A stretch of DNA of 46,133 nucleotides, taken from assembly GCA_026394055.1 (NCBI GenBank), contig JAPKYZ010000012.1:1-46133 (forward strand), given 5' to 3'. Positions 34,709 through 43,113 of this stretch are shown piece after piece. The notes beneath the pieces are model-generated. The model was not told where the DNA came from. It saw only the letters and a program-made list of their open reading frames with translations, and ran no database searches. How positions within the stretch are numbered: the first letter of the stretch is position 1; each line of letters begins with the position of its first letter. Made by a program: the position numbers and the translations under genes. The DNA comes from Acidobacteriota bacterium (GTDB lineage: Bacteria > Acidobacteriota > Terriglobia > Bryobacterales > Bryobacteraceae).

Positions 34709-35599
34709 ATGCGATTGACAGAAATTGCCGGCGGTGGCGCGCCGGTTTCACTTTCCCGGATCGGCTCCGACGTGCCGCTAGCCACCGATATTCAGGACCG
34801 CCTCGGCGCCTTCGGGCTGCTAGACCCGCCCAGTGATGGCAAGTTTGGCCAGGTCTCGGGCTGGGCGCTCCGGGCGTTTCTCGAAAAGGCGGGACAGGGC
34901 GCGGCCCCGCAGCTGGATGCCGCGCTGGCTAAGCGGCTGCTGGGCGAGAATGACTTGTTCCCGCTGAAGCCGGGGGCCGATTTGGCCGGACGCTTGATCA
35001 GCCGCATGCAAGGCGCTGGCCACTGGATCGCCCGGCATCCGGACTGCCTGAACATTGTCTACGCCGAAGGCATGAACCCGCAAGGCGTTCTGAATGCCAA
35101 CACTGCGAACGTCTACAACGACAGCCGCTTCCTGATCCGCATCGGTGCCGATGGTGTCCCGGCGATGGCGGGCGGATGGATCGCCACCACGGAGCCGGGC
35201 AAGAAGTATGCGCTCGATCCTGCTTTGCGCAACCCGGGCGGCGCGGCGCACATTACGCTGGGCCAGCACAAAGCTTGGGTCGTGGGCATCCACAACGCCT
35301 CTAAGCCATCGGGGCACGAGGCGCTGGTACAGGCGCAACCGCTGAAGATCACCCGGGATCGCAACAACGATCTCCGGCGCGATGGCGACCCTGGCGACCT
35401 GGGCATGTTCGGCGTCAACCAACACCATGGCTGGAGCAAGACCGACGACGACATCGGGGTCGACAGCGCCGGCTGCCTGGTCTGCCGTTCCCAAAGCGGC
35501 CATGCCGAGTTCATGAAACTGGTCAAGACCGACGCCCGGTACAAGGTCAGCCAAGGCTACACGTTCATGACGTCCGTGCTGGATGGCCGGACGGTTTAG
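34709..35599 (+). CDS. Peptidoglycan-binding-like protein with SAGC motif, function unknown
   Basis: The 296-residue protein starts at ATG 34709 (MRLTEIAGG); an upstream in-frame start at 34652 lacks support. The N-terminal ~70 residues look like a peptidoglycan-binding repeat (IQDRLGAFGLLDPPSDGKFG, SGWALRAFLEKAG). The larger C-terminal part has conserved-looking blocks (YNDSRFLIRIG, GGWIATTEPGKKYAL, AWVVGIHN, FGVNQHHGW, IGVDSAGCLVCRSQSGHAEF). The Ser-Ala-Gly-Cys motif near a His recalls the SHGC-type active site of L,D-transpeptidases, but the fold assignment is inference. No signal peptide is seen. Confidence 0.65.
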   Translation: MRLTEIAGGGAPVSLSRIGSDVPLATDIQDRLGAFGLLDPPSDGKFGQVSGWALRAFLEKAGQGAAPQLDAALAKRLLGENDLFPLKPGADLAGRLISRMQGAGHWIARHPDCLNIVYAEGMNPQGVLNANTANVYNDSRFLIRIGADGVPAMAGGWIATTEPGKKYALDPALRNPGGAAHITLGQHKAWVVGIHNASKPSGHEALVQAQPLKITRDRNNDLRRDGDPGDLGMFGVNQHHGWSKTDDDIGVDSAGCLVCRSQSGHAEFMKLVKTDARYKVSQGYTFMTSVLDGRTV

Positions 35600-35625
35600 C
35601 CCCGGGTGCTATCCTGGAGATTCCC

Positions 35626-36075
35626 ATGAAGATCGCCCTCGGCGCCGATCACGCCGGTTTCCAAATAAAGCAACACTTGCGGCAACACCTGGTTGAGCAA
35701 GGGCACGACGTGGTTGACGTCGGTACAAGCTCAGAAGAATCAACGGACTACCCGGACTACGCGGCCCAGGTGGCGCATCAGGTGGCCAAAGGCGAAGCCG
35801 ACTGCGGTTTGCTGGTCTGTTCCACCGGTGTCGGCATGTCCATTGCGGCCAACAAGGTGGACGGTATCCGCGCCGCCTTGGCCGTCAATGAAGACGAAGT
35901 CCGGCTGACCCGCGCCCATAACAACGCCAACGTGCTGACGATTGGTGCGCGTTTCACCACCGCCGAGCAGGCCGACAAGTATGCGGATGTATTCTTGTCG
36001 ACCGAATTTGAAGGCGGCCGCCACCAACGGCGGCTGAACAAAGTGGCTCAGCTGGAGCATGAGCCAGAGCAGTAA
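35626..36075 (+). CDS. rpiB: Ribose-5-phosphate isomerase B
   Basis: The 149-residue LacAB/RpiB-family protein shows [14 protein letters not shown] with the usual Asp-His pair, [12 protein letters not shown], and [16 protein letters not shown] with the active-site Cys and Gly-rich loop. [11 protein letters not shown] and [10 protein letters not shown] follow. It interconverts ribulose- and ribose-5-phosphate; allose-type activity is also known in the family. A GGAG site lies before the ATG. It is followed by glyA on the same strand. Confidence 0.95.
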   Translation: MKIALGADHAGFQIKQHLRQHLVEQGHDVVDVGTSSEESTDYPDYAAQVAHQVAKGEADCGLLVCSTGVGMSIAANKVDGIRAALAVNEDEVRLTRAHNNANVLTIGARFTTAEQADKYADVFLSTEFEGGRHQRRLNKVAQLEHEPEQ

Positions 36076-36097
36076 CGCAGTTGGAGGAAGAAGGAAA

Positions 36098-37372
36098 GTG
36101 ACCGAACAAGAGAGCATGGCCCGCCCGCTGGCGGCCGTCGACCCCGAGATCGCCCGCGCCATCGAGCATGAGCTGGAGCGTCAGCAGACCTACATTGAGC
36201 TGATTGCCAGCGAGAACTTCACCTCGGAAGCGGTGCTGGAAGCGACGGGCAGCGTGCTCACCAATAAGTACGCCGAAGGCTACCCCGGACGCCGCTACTA
36301 TGGCGGCTGCGAATTTGCCGATGTCGTCGAAACGCTGGCGCGGGATCGGGCCAAACAGCTGTTCAAGGCCGAATACGCCAACGTCCAACCGCATTCCGGC
36401 AGCCAGGCCAACCAGGCCGCTTATGCGGCAGTGTTGCAGCCGGGCGACACGATTCTGGGGATGAATCTCTCGCACGGCGGCCATTTGACGCACGGCCACC
36501 ACCTGAACTTTTCCGGCAAGACCTACAAGTTCATCCCCTACGGCGTCCGTCAAGATAACGAACTGATCGATTACGACGAACTCGCTCGGCTGGCCGAAGA
36601 ACACAAGCCCAAGATGCTGGTGGCGGGCGCCAGCGCCTACCCCCGCGTGATCGACTTTGCCCGCTTCCGCGAGATCGCCGATTCCGTCGGCGCGTTGCTG
36701 ATGGTCGATATGGCCCACTACTCTGGCTTGATCGCCGCGGGCCTCTATCCCAACCCCTGCGAGCATGCCGACATCGTCACTTCCACCACGCACAAGAGCC
36801 TCCGCGGTCCCCGCTCCGGCATCATCCTGGCGCGCGAGAAGTACGGCAAGGCGATTGACCAGAACGTCTTCCCCGGCGCCCAGGGTGGTCCGCTGGTGCA
36901 TGTGGTCGCCGCAAAGGCGGTCTGCTTCCTGGAAGCGATGACGCCGGAATTTGTCAGCTATCAAAGCCGCGTGATCGCCAATGCCAAAGCGCTCGCCGTG
37001 TCGCTGCAAGGCGAAGGCTTCCGGGTGATCTCCGGCGGCACGGATTCGCACCTGGTGCTCGTCGATGTATTCGCCAAGGGCGTGCGCGGCAAGGAAGCTG
37101 AAGCGTCGCTGGACAAGGCGCACATCACGGTGAACAAAAACGGCATCCCGTTCGACCAGAACCCCCCGCTCAACCCCAGTGGCATCCGCCTGGGCACCCC
37201 CGCCGCCACCACGCGCGGCTTTGGCGAAGCCGAGTTTACCAGCGTCGGCCGCCTGATCGCCGAAGTGCTGGCCGAACCGGCCTCAGACGACAACATCGCC
37301 CGTGTGCGCCGCAAAGTGACGGAGCTCACCGAACGCTTCCCGCTCTACGCGTGGAAGAATGCGATGGCCTAG
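36098..37372 (+). CDS. glyA: Serine hydroxymethyltransferase
   Basis: The fold-type I PLP enzyme has 424 residues from the GTG at 36098, which has GGAGGAA 8 bp upstream; ATG at 36059 (inside rpiB) and ATG at 36116 are alternatives. It shows [62 protein letters not shown] (Schiff-base Lys), and [11 protein letters not shown]. It converts serine and THF to glycine and methylene-THF. The TAG stop lies in the CTAG that flanks the 132-bp element, so the element is inserted exactly at the gene end. Confidence 0.96.
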   Translation: MTEQESMARPLAAVDPEIARAIEHELERQQTYIELIASENFTSEAVLEATGSVLTNKYAEGYPGRRYYGGCEFADVVETLARDRAKQLFKAEYANVQPHSGSQANQAAYAAVLQPGDTILGMNLSHGGHLTHGHHLNFSGKTYKFIPYGVRQDNELIDYDELARLAEEHKPKMLVAGASAYPRVIDFARFREIADSVGALLMVDMAHYSGLIAAGLYPNPCEHADIVTSTTHKSLRGPRSGIILAREKYGKAIDQNVFPGAQGGPLVHVVAAKAVCFLEAMTPEFVSYQSRVIANAKALAVSLQGEGFRVISGGTDSHLVLVDVFAKGVRGKEAEASLDKAHITVNKNGIPFDQNPPLNPSGIRLGTPAATTRGFGEAEFTSVGRLIAEVLAEPASDDNIARVRRKVTELTERFPLYAWKNAMA

Positions 37373-37504
37373 CAGGCTGCGGAAAAAGGGCTTTGCAGGA
37401 CCACTCCCTCACGGTCGTGGCTCCGTAAGCTATTGCAAATAAACAGGTGATGTTTCTGAGCCGCGCGCGTCAGCAAGCGGTTTCCGGCCTTTTTCCGCAG
37501 CCTG
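37373..37504. mobile_element. 132-bp inverted-repeat element, copy 2 (MITE-like)
   Basis: Perfect 17-bp terminal inverted repeats (CAGGCTGCGGAAAAAGG / CCTTTTTCCGCAGCCTG) are flanked on both sides by CTAG (37369-37372 and 37505-37508), a likely 4-bp target duplication. No open frame is seen. It is the same size as copy 1. It lies between glyA and the convergent hyuA-like gene, where its palindromic ends could also stop transcription. Confidence 0.85.
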
Positions 37505-37540
37505 CTAGCTACGCTCCATTCTGTCGCGGCTAGGGGGGCA

Positions 37541-39352
37541 CTACCGCGTCAGGATGAGGTTGCCGAAGGGGTCGCGCGAATAGCGCCAGCCGGCGGGGAC
37601 CAGGGTGGTGGAGCCGTAGCTGGCTAGCACTTTCGGGCCTTTGCCAGATAGCGGTTTGGCGGGCAGGGTCCGCCAGGGCTTGGCCCTGATGCGGGAGCGG
37701 ACCCGTAGCGTCACCACTTCAATCCCCGTCGTCATGCGGTAACCGTAGAGGCGTTCGTGGAGTTTCTCAAAAGCCCGTTGGGCGCTCGATTGTGAGTTCC
37801 AGGGAACAGTCAGCTCGTAACTTTGGCCTAAGTAGCGCAAGTCGGCATAGCGCTCCAGCTTACCGTGGCCTTCGGCTTGCTGGGTAAGTTGAGTGAAGAC
37901 GGCGTCTAGATCATTGGTGCCCAGCACACCCTGGGCGTAGTCGCGGAGTTGGTCGGCGGCCAGCATGCCGTAGGCGGAGAGAACTCCGGCTTGCTCCGGC
38001 ACGATGACGGTGGTGATCCCTAAGTCTTCGGCCATCTCGCAGGCATGGAGTCCACCGCCGCCCCCGAAGGCGAGCAGGGCGTAGTCGCGCGGGTCGTGGC
38101 CGCGTTCGATGCTGACGGCTCGGATGGCCCGCAGCATGTTGGCGTTGGCCACCCGGATCACGCCCTCGGCGGCCTGCACCGGGTCCATGCCCAGCGTGGC
38201 CAGCGCCTTCTCGCTGCGCGCCCGGTCGAGCGGCATCGCGCCACCCAGCAGCGCATCCATCCGGCCCAGCACCACGTGCGCGTCCGTCACCGTCGGCAGC
38301 GTTCCCGTGCCGTAGCAAGCCGGACCCGGATCAGCCCCGGCACTTTGCGGGCCCACGCGGAGCAGGCCGCCTTCATCAATGCGGGCAATGGAGCCGCCAC
38401 CCGCGCCCACCGTATGGATATCGAGCATCGGCACCCGGACTGGCATGCCATCTACTTCGGCTTCCGTGGTCTCGGCCGCTTGACCGTCGCACAGGCTGAC
38501 GTCGGTGGAGGTGCCGCCCATGTCGAAGGCCAGCACGCGCGGAAAGCCCGCTTGCTTGGCGATGGCCAGTGCTCCGACAACGCCCCCGGCGGGCCCGGAA
38601 AGGATGGTCCGCACGGCTTGACGGCTGGCTTCGGCGGCGGTGATGATGCCGCCGCTCGATTGCATGATCGACACCGGATACGGGCTGGTTGCGGCCAACC
38701 GGCCCAGGTAGCGATCCATCAAGGGGCCGACGTAGGCGTTGATGGCGGTGGTGGATGAGCGTTCATACTCGCGGAACTCGGGGCAGATGTCGTGCGAGGC
38801 CGAAATGTAGAAGCCGCTGCCCAAGGCTTCCTGGACGATCCGCTCATGCTCGCCTGAATGATAGGCATGCAGAAAGCTGATGGCGATGCTCTCGACGCCC
38901 GCGGCTTTCAATTGGCTGGCCAGCTTGCGGATCGCGGCGGGCTTGGGCACTTGGCCCACGCTGCCATCGGCGAACTGGCGCTCCGCAATGCCAAAGCAGA
39001 GGTCCGGCGGCACCAGGCGGGCCCGCGGACGCGGGGAGAGCCGGTAAAGATCGCGGCGGTTCTGGCGGCCGATGGTGAGCAGGTCCTCAAAGCCGGCCGT
39101 TGTCAGAAAGGCGGTGCGCGCGCCCTTGCGTTCGAGCAACGCATTGGTGGCCACGGTGGAGCCGTGCACCACATCCACGGCCGCATCCTCGATGGGAGTA
39201 TCCGACTGCGTGATGGCCTGCTGGATGCCGGCCAGGATGACGGCGGCGGGGTCCCGCGGGTTGGAGCGGAGCTTGAACGTGCTCAGCCGGCCCTTGGGGT
39301 CGAGCACCACAAAATCGGTGAACGTGCCGCCCGCATCGATGCCAATGCGCAT
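37541..39352 (-). CDS. Hydantoinase/oxoprolinase A-subunit-like ATPase
   Basis: The 603-residue HyuA-family protein has the actin-like N-terminal ATPase motif IGIDAGGTFTDFVVLD, then VVHGSTVATNALLERKG, and the second phosphate region AFDMGGTSTDVSLC. HTVGAGGGSIARIDEGG, GPACYG and FGGGGGLHAC follow. The family carries out ATP-dependent ring opening of hydantoins, oxoproline or acetone/acetophenone carboxylation, normally with a HyuB partner. No HyuB gene is in the window on either side. It is a little shorter than common HyuA proteins. It starts 4 bp after the stop of the mscS-like gene and is probably co-transcribed with it. Confidence 0.88.
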   Translation of the reverse strand: MRIGIDAGGTFTDFVVLDPKGRLSTFKLRSNPRDPAAVILAGIQQAITQSDTPIEDAAVDVVHGSTVATNALLERKGARTAFLTTAGFEDLLTIGRQNRRDLYRLSPRPRARLVPPDLCFGIAERQFADGSVGQVPKPAAIRKLASQLKAAGVESIAISFLHAYHSGEHERIVQEALGSGFYISASHDICPEFREYERSSTTAINAYVGPLMDRYLGRLAATSPYPVSIMQSSGGIITAAEASRQAVRTILSGPAGGVVGALAIAKQAGFPRVLAFDMGGTSTDVSLCDGQAAETTEAEVDGMPVRVPMLDIHTVGAGGGSIARIDEGGLLRVGPQSAGADPGPACYGTGTLPTVTDAHVVLGRMDALLGGAMPLDRARSEKALATLGMDPVQAAEGVIRVANANMLRAIRAVSIERGHDPRDYALLAFGGGGGLHACEMAEDLGITTVIVPEQAGVLSAYGMLAADQLRDYAQGVLGTNDLDAVFTQLTQQAEGHGKLERYADLRYLGQSYELTVPWNSQSSAQRAFEKLHERLYGYRMTTGIEVVTLRVRSRIRAKPWRTLPAKPLSGKGPKVLASYGSTTLVPAGWRYSRDPFGNLILTR

Positions 39353-39356
39353 CGCG

Positions 39357-40385
39357 TTAGACTCCCACCGGCGGTCCGGTGACGACGTAATCCATGCGCG
39401 GCATCGGCACCCCTTCGCGCTTCAGGCGCCGGGCAATGCGGAAGCGGAGGTCGGAGCGGACCAGCCCTTGCAGCGTTCGTTCGGGAATGTGGACCCACAG
39501 CTTCATATGCACGTGAGTGGGTGTGACGCCGGGGTCGAGCATCACCGCCGGTGCCGGATCCGCCAGCACATTCTCCGCCTGCGCGGCTTCCTCCAGCACG
39601 ATCGCGCGGACGGCATCGAGATCTGCCTCATGCCCCACCACCACATCGATGTCCGTGGCCAGCCGGGCGTCGGGGAGCGTGAAGTTCAGCAGGATGCTGG
39701 CGGTGATCTTGGAATTCGGGATGACGATGACGTTGTTCTGCATGGTGGTGACACGCGTGGTGCGCCAGCCGATGTCGGTGACGGTGCCTTCCTCGTTCGA
39801 GGAAAGGCGGATGAAGTCGCCCACGTTGATGGGAGATTCGACAATGATGTGGATGCCCGCAAAGAAGTTGGCCAGCGTGTCCTGCAAGGCCAGCGCGACG
39901 GCCAAACCACCCACGCCTAAGGCGGTCAGCAGTGGCGTGACCGTCAAGCCGAGACTGCGGAGCAGGACCACCAGGCCAATGCCCAGCACAAGAACATAGA
40001 TCAGCGTGCGGGAGAGCCCCGCGGCGGCCAGCGGCCGGTTATTCCGGCGGCCATACAGGCTGACCATCCGTTCCAGCATGCTGGCAATGCCCAGCGATAG
40101 GCTCAGCGTCAGGCAGATGGCGATGGTGTTGGTGGAGATCCGGGCGGCGCGGGGCGGCAGATCGGAGAACTCCATCGTCACCCACAGAGCACCCATCAGC
40201 GCCCACATCCAGGACGGCGCTTTGGTGGATTCCAGCAGCGACCAAAGGTAAGAATCCGGCCCCGTGGCTCGGCGGTACAGCCAGCGGCGCGCCAACTGGC
40301 GAATCAATAAAAACACCGCCAGCGAAACCAGGAACGCGATCCAGGGCTGGAGAAAGAGGAACACTGCGTCTTGGGACGCTAACAC
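39357..40385 (-). CDS. MscS-family mechanosensitive channel
   Basis: The 342-residue membrane protein has hydrophobic segments at about residues 12-28, 55-72, 90-105 and 130-150. The MscS pore helix follows (TALGVGGLAVALALQDTLANFFAGI), then the beta domain (GDFIRLSSNEEGTVTDIGWRTTRV and VIVIPNSKI). Such channels release solutes under hypo-osmotic shock, though many act as small-conductance homologs of unknown trigger. It starts at GTG 40385 and is followed at 4 bp by the hyuA-like gene. Confidence 0.9.
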   Translation of the reverse strand: MLASQDAVFLFLQPWIAFLVSLAVFLLIRQLARRWLYRRATGPDSYLWSLLESTKAPSWMWALMGALWVTMEFSDLPPRAARISTNTIAICLTLSLSLGIASMLERMVSLYGRRNNRPLAAAGLSRTLIYVLVLGIGLVVLLRSLGLTVTPLLTALGVGGLAVALALQDTLANFFAGIHIIVESPINVGDFIRLSSNEEGTVTDIGWRTTRVTTMQNNVIVIPNSKITASILLNFTLPDARLATDIDVVVGHEADLDAVRAIVLEEAAQAENVLADPAPAVMLDPGVTPTHVHMKLWVHIPERTLQGLVRSDLRFRIARRLKREGVPMPRMDYVVTGPPVGV

Positions 40386-40466
40386 GCTGTTATTGTCGCA
40401 CTGATGCTGTGGCGGACTCGTATCCGGTCCAGCTTCTTTGGATCGGCCGCCCGTGCGGCCCCCGGC

Positions 40467-42083
40467 TTACTGACGCACGCGGGGCGCGGGCGATTCGTCT
40501 TCCACCTCAATCGCGTTGATGCAGGCATAGTTACGGGTGGGCTCAAAGGAGACCAGCAGCTTGCCGCGGGCGTTGGGCCTTAACCCGTGGAATGTCCTCA
40601 CCAGTGCCCGGCGTGGCGCACCCGCGGCCCGGAAGAGGTCGAAGTTGGTCATCAAGGCGGCGTGATTCACATAGACATCAAACGCGCGGGCGCCTTCACC
40701 GCCGCCGCCATTGTTGCCGGGGCCGAACCAGGACTCGTGGAAGTACAGGGACAGCCGATAGATGCCGTCCGTGGCCACCGGAATGGCGTACTGGAAGTGG
40801 CCGAAGCGCTCGCCGCGATAGATTTCGGGGGTTTCGGTGTCAGTGGCCGGGCGGTTGCGTTTCACCACCGCACCGCCGGACACCAAATAGTCCGGCTCCC
40901 AGGTGCGCCCCAAGGCGTCCCGGACCGGCAAGGCCTGGGCCACCATGCGGATGGGACGGCTGCGCCCGGGCGTGGTGCGGCGCAGTTCCAGAGCATTCAC
41001 AAAAGGCTCATTGTGCATGTTCGGCCGGAATTGAAGATGCAAAAAGCCGTCCGCGGCCGGTTGGATGTCCTTGAACACGCGGATATCCGCCACCCGAGCT
41101 CCCGGAGCGTCGGCCAGGACATCGAATAGATCGAGCAGCCGCGTCTCGTTGGCGAAAACGTCGAACAGCCGGGTACTTTCCGCCCCGCCGGCCGGATTGC
41201 CGTCGCCGAACACGGTTTCACCAAAGTAGAGCCGCAATTCGTAGTGGCCGGGCTCAAGCGGGATATCGTAGCGAAACTCGCCTTCACGGTGACCGGCAAA
41301 AATCGCGGGGTCGCTCCCGCGCTCCACCTGCGGGTGGGGGGTCTTGTTGACGTTGCCACCGGTAAAGTAGCGGTCGGCGGACCAGCGATAGCCAAACTGA
41401 TCGGTATAGTCTTTGTCGCGCCCGGCCAGAATCCGGATCTCACCGCTGTTGTCGGCGGACGCCACCACGGGCGGTTCGGTGGGCCGAGACCCGGTCTCCG
41501 CGGCGGAGGGCATGGCCGAGCGGGACAACAGAAACCCCGCTCCCAGCAGCAGGACACACACCAGCGCCCCAGTCATCAACATCCGGCTGGCTCCCGGGCG
41601 TGCCAGTGACGGGGCGGTCACATATCTCGGATCAGGGTCTGGCGCCGTCACCAAAGCGGTGCCCGGGTCCGGTACAGCCACGCCTGGTTCCATCCGCGGC
41701 ACCAAGCTGCGCCCGGAAATCTCTTCTGGCGGCTTCGACGCCACCGGGCCGCTATTGAGGACAAAAACCGGGACGTATTTGCCCTCGGGGATCACAATGC
41801 GGAGCGGTTCGTCCTTGCCGGCCGTCTCGTAGTATTGCAGGAGCCTTTTGCGGAGCCGGTGAATCTCTACCCGGACGATCGAGTCACGCTTTTGATCAAA
41901 ATCCGCCGGGCGCCCTAACGCCTCGGTGGCGATCGTGTACTCCTTCAGCTCGTCCGCCAACCCTTCGAAATGCTTGCGGCAGACGTAGGAAAGCAGCCGC
42001 TTCAGATTCTGCGACCGGTCCAGCAAGCCGGACTGCAGCAGCCTCTCGAACGCTTCTCTTTCCTCAACCCTTCCCGGTGGCAT
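40467..42083 (-). CDS. Transmembrane regulator-like protein with two malectin domains
   Basis: The 538-residue protein has a cytoplasmic N-terminal domain (residues ~1-108; LKRLLSYVCRKHFEG, LKEYTIATEALGRPADFD, IVRVEIHRLRKRLLQYYE, IVIPEGKYVPVF). This domain is common in Acidobacteriota signalling proteins and probably binds DNA or a partner. A Pro-rich linker leads to one transmembrane helix (about 168-187). Two malectin-type beta-sandwich domains lie outside the membrane (about 212-365 and 375-530; SADRYFTGGNV, YELRLYFGETVFG, and YRLSLYFHESWFGPGNNGG). Malectin domains bind carbohydrates. The topology is that of a ToxR-like one-component sensor. It is divergent from a TonB-dependent receptor; control of that receptor is inferred. 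Confidence 0.78.
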   Translation of the reverse strand: MPPGRVEEREAFERLLQSGLLDRSQNLKRLLSYVCRKHFEGLADELKEYTIATEALGRPADFDQKRDSIVRVEIHRLRKRLLQYYETAGKDEPLRIVIPEGKYVPVFVLNSGPVASKPPEEISGRSLVPRMEPGVAVPDPGTALVTAPDPDPRYVTAPSLARPGASRMLMTGALVCVLLLGAGFLLSRSAMPSAAETGSRPTEPPVVASADNSGEIRILAGRDKDYTDQFGYRWSADRYFTGGNVNKTPHPQVERGSDPAIFAGHREGEFRYDIPLEPGHYELRLYFGETVFGDGNPAGGAESTRLFDVFANETRLLDLFDVLADAPGARVADIRVFKDIQPAADGFLHLQFRPNMHNEPFVNALELRRTTPGRSRPIRMVAQALPVRDALGRTWEPDYLVSGGAVVKRNRPATDTETPEIYRGERFGHFQYAIPVATDGIYRLSLYFHESWFGPGNNGGGGEGARAFDVYVNHAALMTNFDLFRAAGAPRRALVRTFHGLRPNARGKLLVSFEPTRNYACINAIEVEDESPAPRVRQ

Positions 42084-42546
42084 AACGCGGCCCCCCTTAC
42101 CTCAAACTGCGTTTCGGCAGTATATCAGAGGCTTCTCGCGATAGATATCCCGGTGCCGCCACAGTTTCGTAACGCCAATTAACGCGATTGTATCGAAAGG
42201 AGTTATCGACTTTCGGACTTGTAACGCACCGAAATATTCAGCGGCATTTGGCGCCTTGTGAGCCTGGATTGAAGCGGAATGTAGGGAGAAATGTGCGGAT
42301 CTGGCACATGGTCTGGACAAATGCTGGCCGGGGCTTCCAGTCAAGTTGTAACGTTGCCTTAACGTCGGCCAGTATTGCTTTTATTATCAACGCCTTATAT
42401 GCCATCACGGAGACTGCAATAGCGGTAACCGGTAGTACGTTGTAGGTGCCTGGGAAGCTCCATATACTCCACTGAGCGGTTCTCATGTTGGGAATCGGCC
42501 GGTGTTTGGGGATTGGGATCGAAAAGGGAGTCTGAAGAAAGACCTT
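42084..42546. promoter_or_regulatory. 463-bp intergenic control region between malectin regulator and receptor
   Basis: This stretch is more AT-rich than its surroundings and no convincing gene was seen (small frames at 42188-42445 and 42102-42344 lack ribosome sites and similarity). It contains TAACGC at 42170 and 42180 (10 bp apart) and at 42222, and TAACGT at 42349 and 42360 (11 bp apart). Direct repeats one helical turn apart suit winged-helix regulators of the OmpR kind. Confidence 0.5.
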
Positions 42547-43113
42547 ATGACCAAGTGGTTCAAACTTGCAGTGATATTCGCGGGCGTGGCCCTGTCGACC
42601 GGAGTCGCTTCGGCTCAGTCCGTGTTCGCTACGTTAACCGGAATCGTGTCGGATCCGGCGCAGGCCGTGGTACCGAATGCCAAGATCACGCTCAAGAACG
42701 CCTCTTCCGGCGACATTCGTACAACGGTTTCCAACTCTGACGGCTACTTTACGTTTGCCGCGGTGCCGGTGGGCACCTATGAAGCAACGGTGGAAGCCGC
42801 CGGTTTTCAAACCTACGTGCTGAGCGGCCTGGGCTTCACCGGTGCCGACAAGCGCAATCTGGACATCGTGCTGAAGGTTGGTTCGACGTCGGAAAGGGTG
42901 GAAGTGACGGGTGCGGCGGATTTGATCTCTCCGGTCGACTCCGGTGAAAAGTCGGCCGTGTTGACCACCAAGCAGTTGCAGGACTTTTCGGTGGTCGGGC
43001 GCTCGGCGGCAGAATTTATCAAGATTCTGCCCGGCTTCGCCATCTCCAACACCGGCACTGAGAATCGCGCCAACTTTACGGGCGAGACGATTCGGCATCA
43101 ACGGCAACGGTGA
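42547..43113 (+). pseudogene. TonB-dependent receptor, N-terminal part before a frameshift
   Basis: The start ATG 42547 gives a signal peptide (TKWFKLAVIFAGVALSTGVASAQ). A carboxypeptidase-regulatory-like domain follows (LTGIVSDPAQAVVPNAKITL, SDGYFTFAAVPVGTYEATVE), then the start of the plug (VVGRSAAEFIKILPGFAIS). The frame then reads FTGETIRHQRQR and stops at 43113. An extra base at about 43093 (ATT-C-GGC-ATC) shifts it out of the frame that continues as GINGNGEGGSQSAFNG. The gene is therefore one receptor of about 1156 residues with a +1 (or -2) shift, similar in size to the receptor at 1718-5170. Confidence 0.85.

Noticed and set aside
35954..37123. Open frame of 389 codons on the - strand opposite glyA
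   Set aside because: glyA is certain on the other strand; the antisense frame has typical shadow composition.
37541..39352. Link of the HyuA-like protein to the M20/lyase operon as a ygeXYZ-type pathway
   Set aside because: E. coli ygeZ is a cyclic amidohydrolase of another family, and the genes are about 25 kb apart.
42188..42445. Small open frame in the regulator-receptor intergenic region
   Set aside because: No ribosome site, no similarity, and it overlaps the TAACG boxes; treated as non-coding.
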